The position numbers were made by a program, and so were the translations under genes. Below are positions 6,702 to 8,107 of a stretch of 8,107 bases of DNA, piece by piece. Each line of letters opens with the position of its first letter. The stretch's first letter is position 1. The stretch is from Candidatus Latescibacterota bacterium (GTDB lineage Bacteria; Latescibacterota; UBA2968; GCA-2709665): contig JASLMQ010000106.1 of the NCBI GenBank assembly GCA_030746455.1, positions 1-8,107 on the forward strand, in the 5' to 3' direction. Below the pieces are notes generated by a model that did no database searches, was not told where the DNA came from, and was given only the letters and a program-made list of their open reading frames with translations.

Positions 6702-6708
6702 GGGAGGA
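6702..6708 (+). promoter_or_regulatory. Ribosome binding site for the start at 6717
   Basis: GGGAGGA lies 8 bases before ATG 6717. A second in-frame ATG at 6684 also has a good site, GAGGTGA at 6670-6676 with 7-base spacing, and would add 11 residues; an in-frame TGA at 6669-6671 limits any further extension. A 5-bp hairpin GATTT-cgagc-AAATC (6686-6700) sits between the two. I prefer 6717 because similarity to the larger heparinase-like protein begins at its second residue. Confidence 0.65.
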
Positions 6709-6716
6709 TCATAGGT

Positions 6717-8107
6717 ATGAAACCAAGCCTATTCGTAACAGCCGAGAAGGTCGAGGGCCTGCGTTCGGTCGACGAGGTGCGCGCGTTCGTCGAGACGGAC
6801 GTGGGTCAATCGATCTGGAATCCGATGCTCGAGTACCTGCACGGGTTCATGGCCTACCCGCCGTTCACGCCGAAGACGCCTCTTGAGGGACGGGACCCCA
6901 AGTTCATCGATATGGAGGAGAACGACCACACGCTGTCCTTCGCGACGGGACAGAGGGTGCTGTGCGATGCGCTGGTCCACCTGGTGACGGGCGAGACCCG
7001 ATATCGGGACGACGCGGTGGCGCAGCTCCTGTGTACGTTGGACGAGGAGGTCTGGCCCGAGTGGCGGCACGGCGTAAACGCCCAGAAGGGGATCGGGGTG
7101 GACCACCGGGTGGGCAACTTCATCCTGCAGTTCTCGATCGCGTATGACTGGCTCCACGCCTTCCTCTCGCCGGATGAACGGCAACGGATCGTGGAAGGGC
7201 TCGACCGTCGTGGGATCCAGCCCGCATTCGCCAGCATGGAGAAGGATGGATTCTGGGTAACCTACAGCAATTGGAGCGGGACCATCGTGACGGGGCTGGG
7301 GCTCTTCGGGATGGCGGTTGGTGACGAGCATCCCCGGTCGCAGGAGCTGATCGACTACGCGGTGCCGTGGATGGGCAGATACATGGACGTGATCGGTCCC
7401 GAAGGGGAGTCCAACGAGTCTGCAGCGTATGCCGGTGCGATGATCCAGCCGGTCCTGTTCTACAATGCGTGCCGCTACCACTCCAGAGGTGAGCACGATG
7501 CTTTCGGTCAAACTCGCCTGGATGCGTTCGGCCACTGGTACGCCTACCACAGCCTTCCCCCGGGGCAGATGGTCGAGTTCGGGGACGGCGGAAAGGGCAG
7601 CGCACCGAACGTCACGATGTTCTGCGCGCTGGCGGACCTGATGGATGATGGGGTGCTCCAGTGGTTCTACTACCAGTACCGGGATTGCCGCGGGCATCTG
7701 TATTATCCAATGGTGCTGCTGTCGATCAATCCTCATATCGAGCCGGTGAGTCCCGAAGGTCGATGGCCTCGAGGCCGGGCCTTCCCGGGATACTCGCAGA
7801 ATGCGATCAGCCGATCGAGCTGGGATCCGAAGGCGCCCGCATGCGTGGTGTGCGGCAAGGCCAGTCACGGGTTCGAGGACCGGAAGGAGGCAGGAGAAGG
7901 AGGGTGGTATCACCTGGACCTGGATGCCGGTCAGATCACGATCGACGGGTACGGAGAACGGCTGATCGTGGACCTGGGATCATCGGGCGGGTACGGGCCG
8001 TGGGGCCTCTACCGGGGCGACAACTACGGGAAGGGGACGTTCGGGCACAACGTGTTGATGATCGGAGGCCGGAACACGCTGGAGCTGGGGGCTAGCCATC
8101 CGCGGAT
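6717..8107 (+). CDS. Heparinase II/III-like protein, 3' end outside the window
   Basis: The frame is open for 463 complete codons to the window end. KPSLFVTAEKVEGLR (2-16) aligns with residues 420-434 of the larger heparinase-like protein, so this gene lacks that protein's CBM9-like and beta-sandwich front part. The toroid runs from there through DWLHAFLSPDERQRI (144-158), TYSNWSG (182-188) and GPEGESNESAAYAG (227-240). The C-terminal beta domain begins near 355 with FPGYSQNAISRSSWD (356-370), a usual family stretch. Catalytic candidates are N185, Y238 and H399; N185 to Y238 spans 53 residues, exactly as N606 to Y659 in the upstream gene. Metal-site equivalents are D401 (His in the HxHxD pattern), D419 and H444 of the intact HN pair (444-445), so two ligands are kept and one is His to Asp. 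No signal peptide is seen. Substrate cannot be named; an acidic polysaccharide or oligosaccharide is likely from the family. Confidence 0.85.
   Translation, partial: MKPSLFVTAEKVEGLRSVDEVRAFVETDVGQSIWNPMLEYLHGFMAYPPFTPKTPLEGRDPKFIDMEENDHTLSFATGQRVLCDALVHLVTGETRYRDDAVAQLLCTLDEEVWPEWRHGVNAQKGIGVDHRVGNFILQFSIAYDWLHAFLSPDERQRIVEGLDRRGIQPAFASMEKDGFWVTYSNWSGTIVTGLGLFGMAVGDEHPRSQELIDYAVPWMGRYMDVIGPEGESNESAAYAGAMIQPVLFYNACRYHSRGEHDAFGQTRLDAFGHWYAYHSLPPGQMVEFGDGGKGSAPNVTMFCALADLMDDGVLQWFYYQYRDCRGHLYYPMVLLSINPHIEPVSPEGRWPRGRAFPGYSQNAISRSSWDPKAPACVVCGKASHGFEDRKEAGEGGWYHLDLDAGQITIDGYGERLIVDLGSSGGYGPWGLYRGDNYGKGTFGHNVLMIGGRNTLELGASHPR

Noticed and set aside
6729..7913. 394-codon open frame on the minus strand
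   Set aside because: It lies entirely opposite the second heparinase-like gene, whose + frame has clear family motifs. The minus product is Arg/His/Pro-rich with no recognisable domain, typical of antisense frames in GC-rich DNA.

Overview
This is a GC-rich bacterial window in which every supported gene reads on the + strand. It carries four protein genes, two of them cut by the window edges, separated by intergenic DNA rich in hairpins and short repeats. The gene set is a serine beta-lactamase-like hydrolase, an Asp-box beta-propeller protein and two heparinase II/III-type proteins. Together with the palindromic intergenic repeats, it resembles polysaccharide-active regions of large-genome uncultured bacteria such as Poribacteria, Latescibacteria or Planctomycetes. 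That placement is an impression from gene content and has low confidence, because there is no phylogenetic marker here.

Layout. Positions 1-996 hold the 3' part of a class C beta-lactamase/DD-peptidase-fold hydrolase. Positions 997-1196 contain a small palindromic-ended element (1038-1151) and then the ribosome binding site of the next gene. Positions 1197-2333 encode an Asp-box (BNR) propeller annotated here as sialidase-like, but lacking the expected sialidase arginine. The gap 2334-2575 holds a short hairpin and a run of six G-tracts just upstream of the next gene. Positions 2576-5716 encode a 1046-residue multidomain protein: a CBM9-like N-terminal domain, a beta-rich middle, and a heparinase II/III-like catalytic region. 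Positions 5717-6683 appear non-coding and are packed with hairpins and repeats. From 6717 to the window end runs a second, shorter heparinase II/III-like gene whose 3' end lies outside the window.

How the genes may fit together. Two lyase-like proteins plus a propeller glycosidase- or lyase-like protein suggest breakdown of an acidic (uronate-containing) polysaccharide; the serine hydrolase could remove ester groups or be unrelated. None of the three complete N-termini looks like a Sec signal peptide, so action on imported oligosaccharides inside the cell is the simplest inference. The gaps of 200, 242 and 1000 bases argue against one tightly packed operon. The most distinctive protein-level observation is that the two heparinase-like proteins align to each other by eye and keep the same Asn, Tyr and His catalytic candidates, but the larger one has lost all three residues that would form the metal site, while the smaller one keeps two of them and has Asp at the third.
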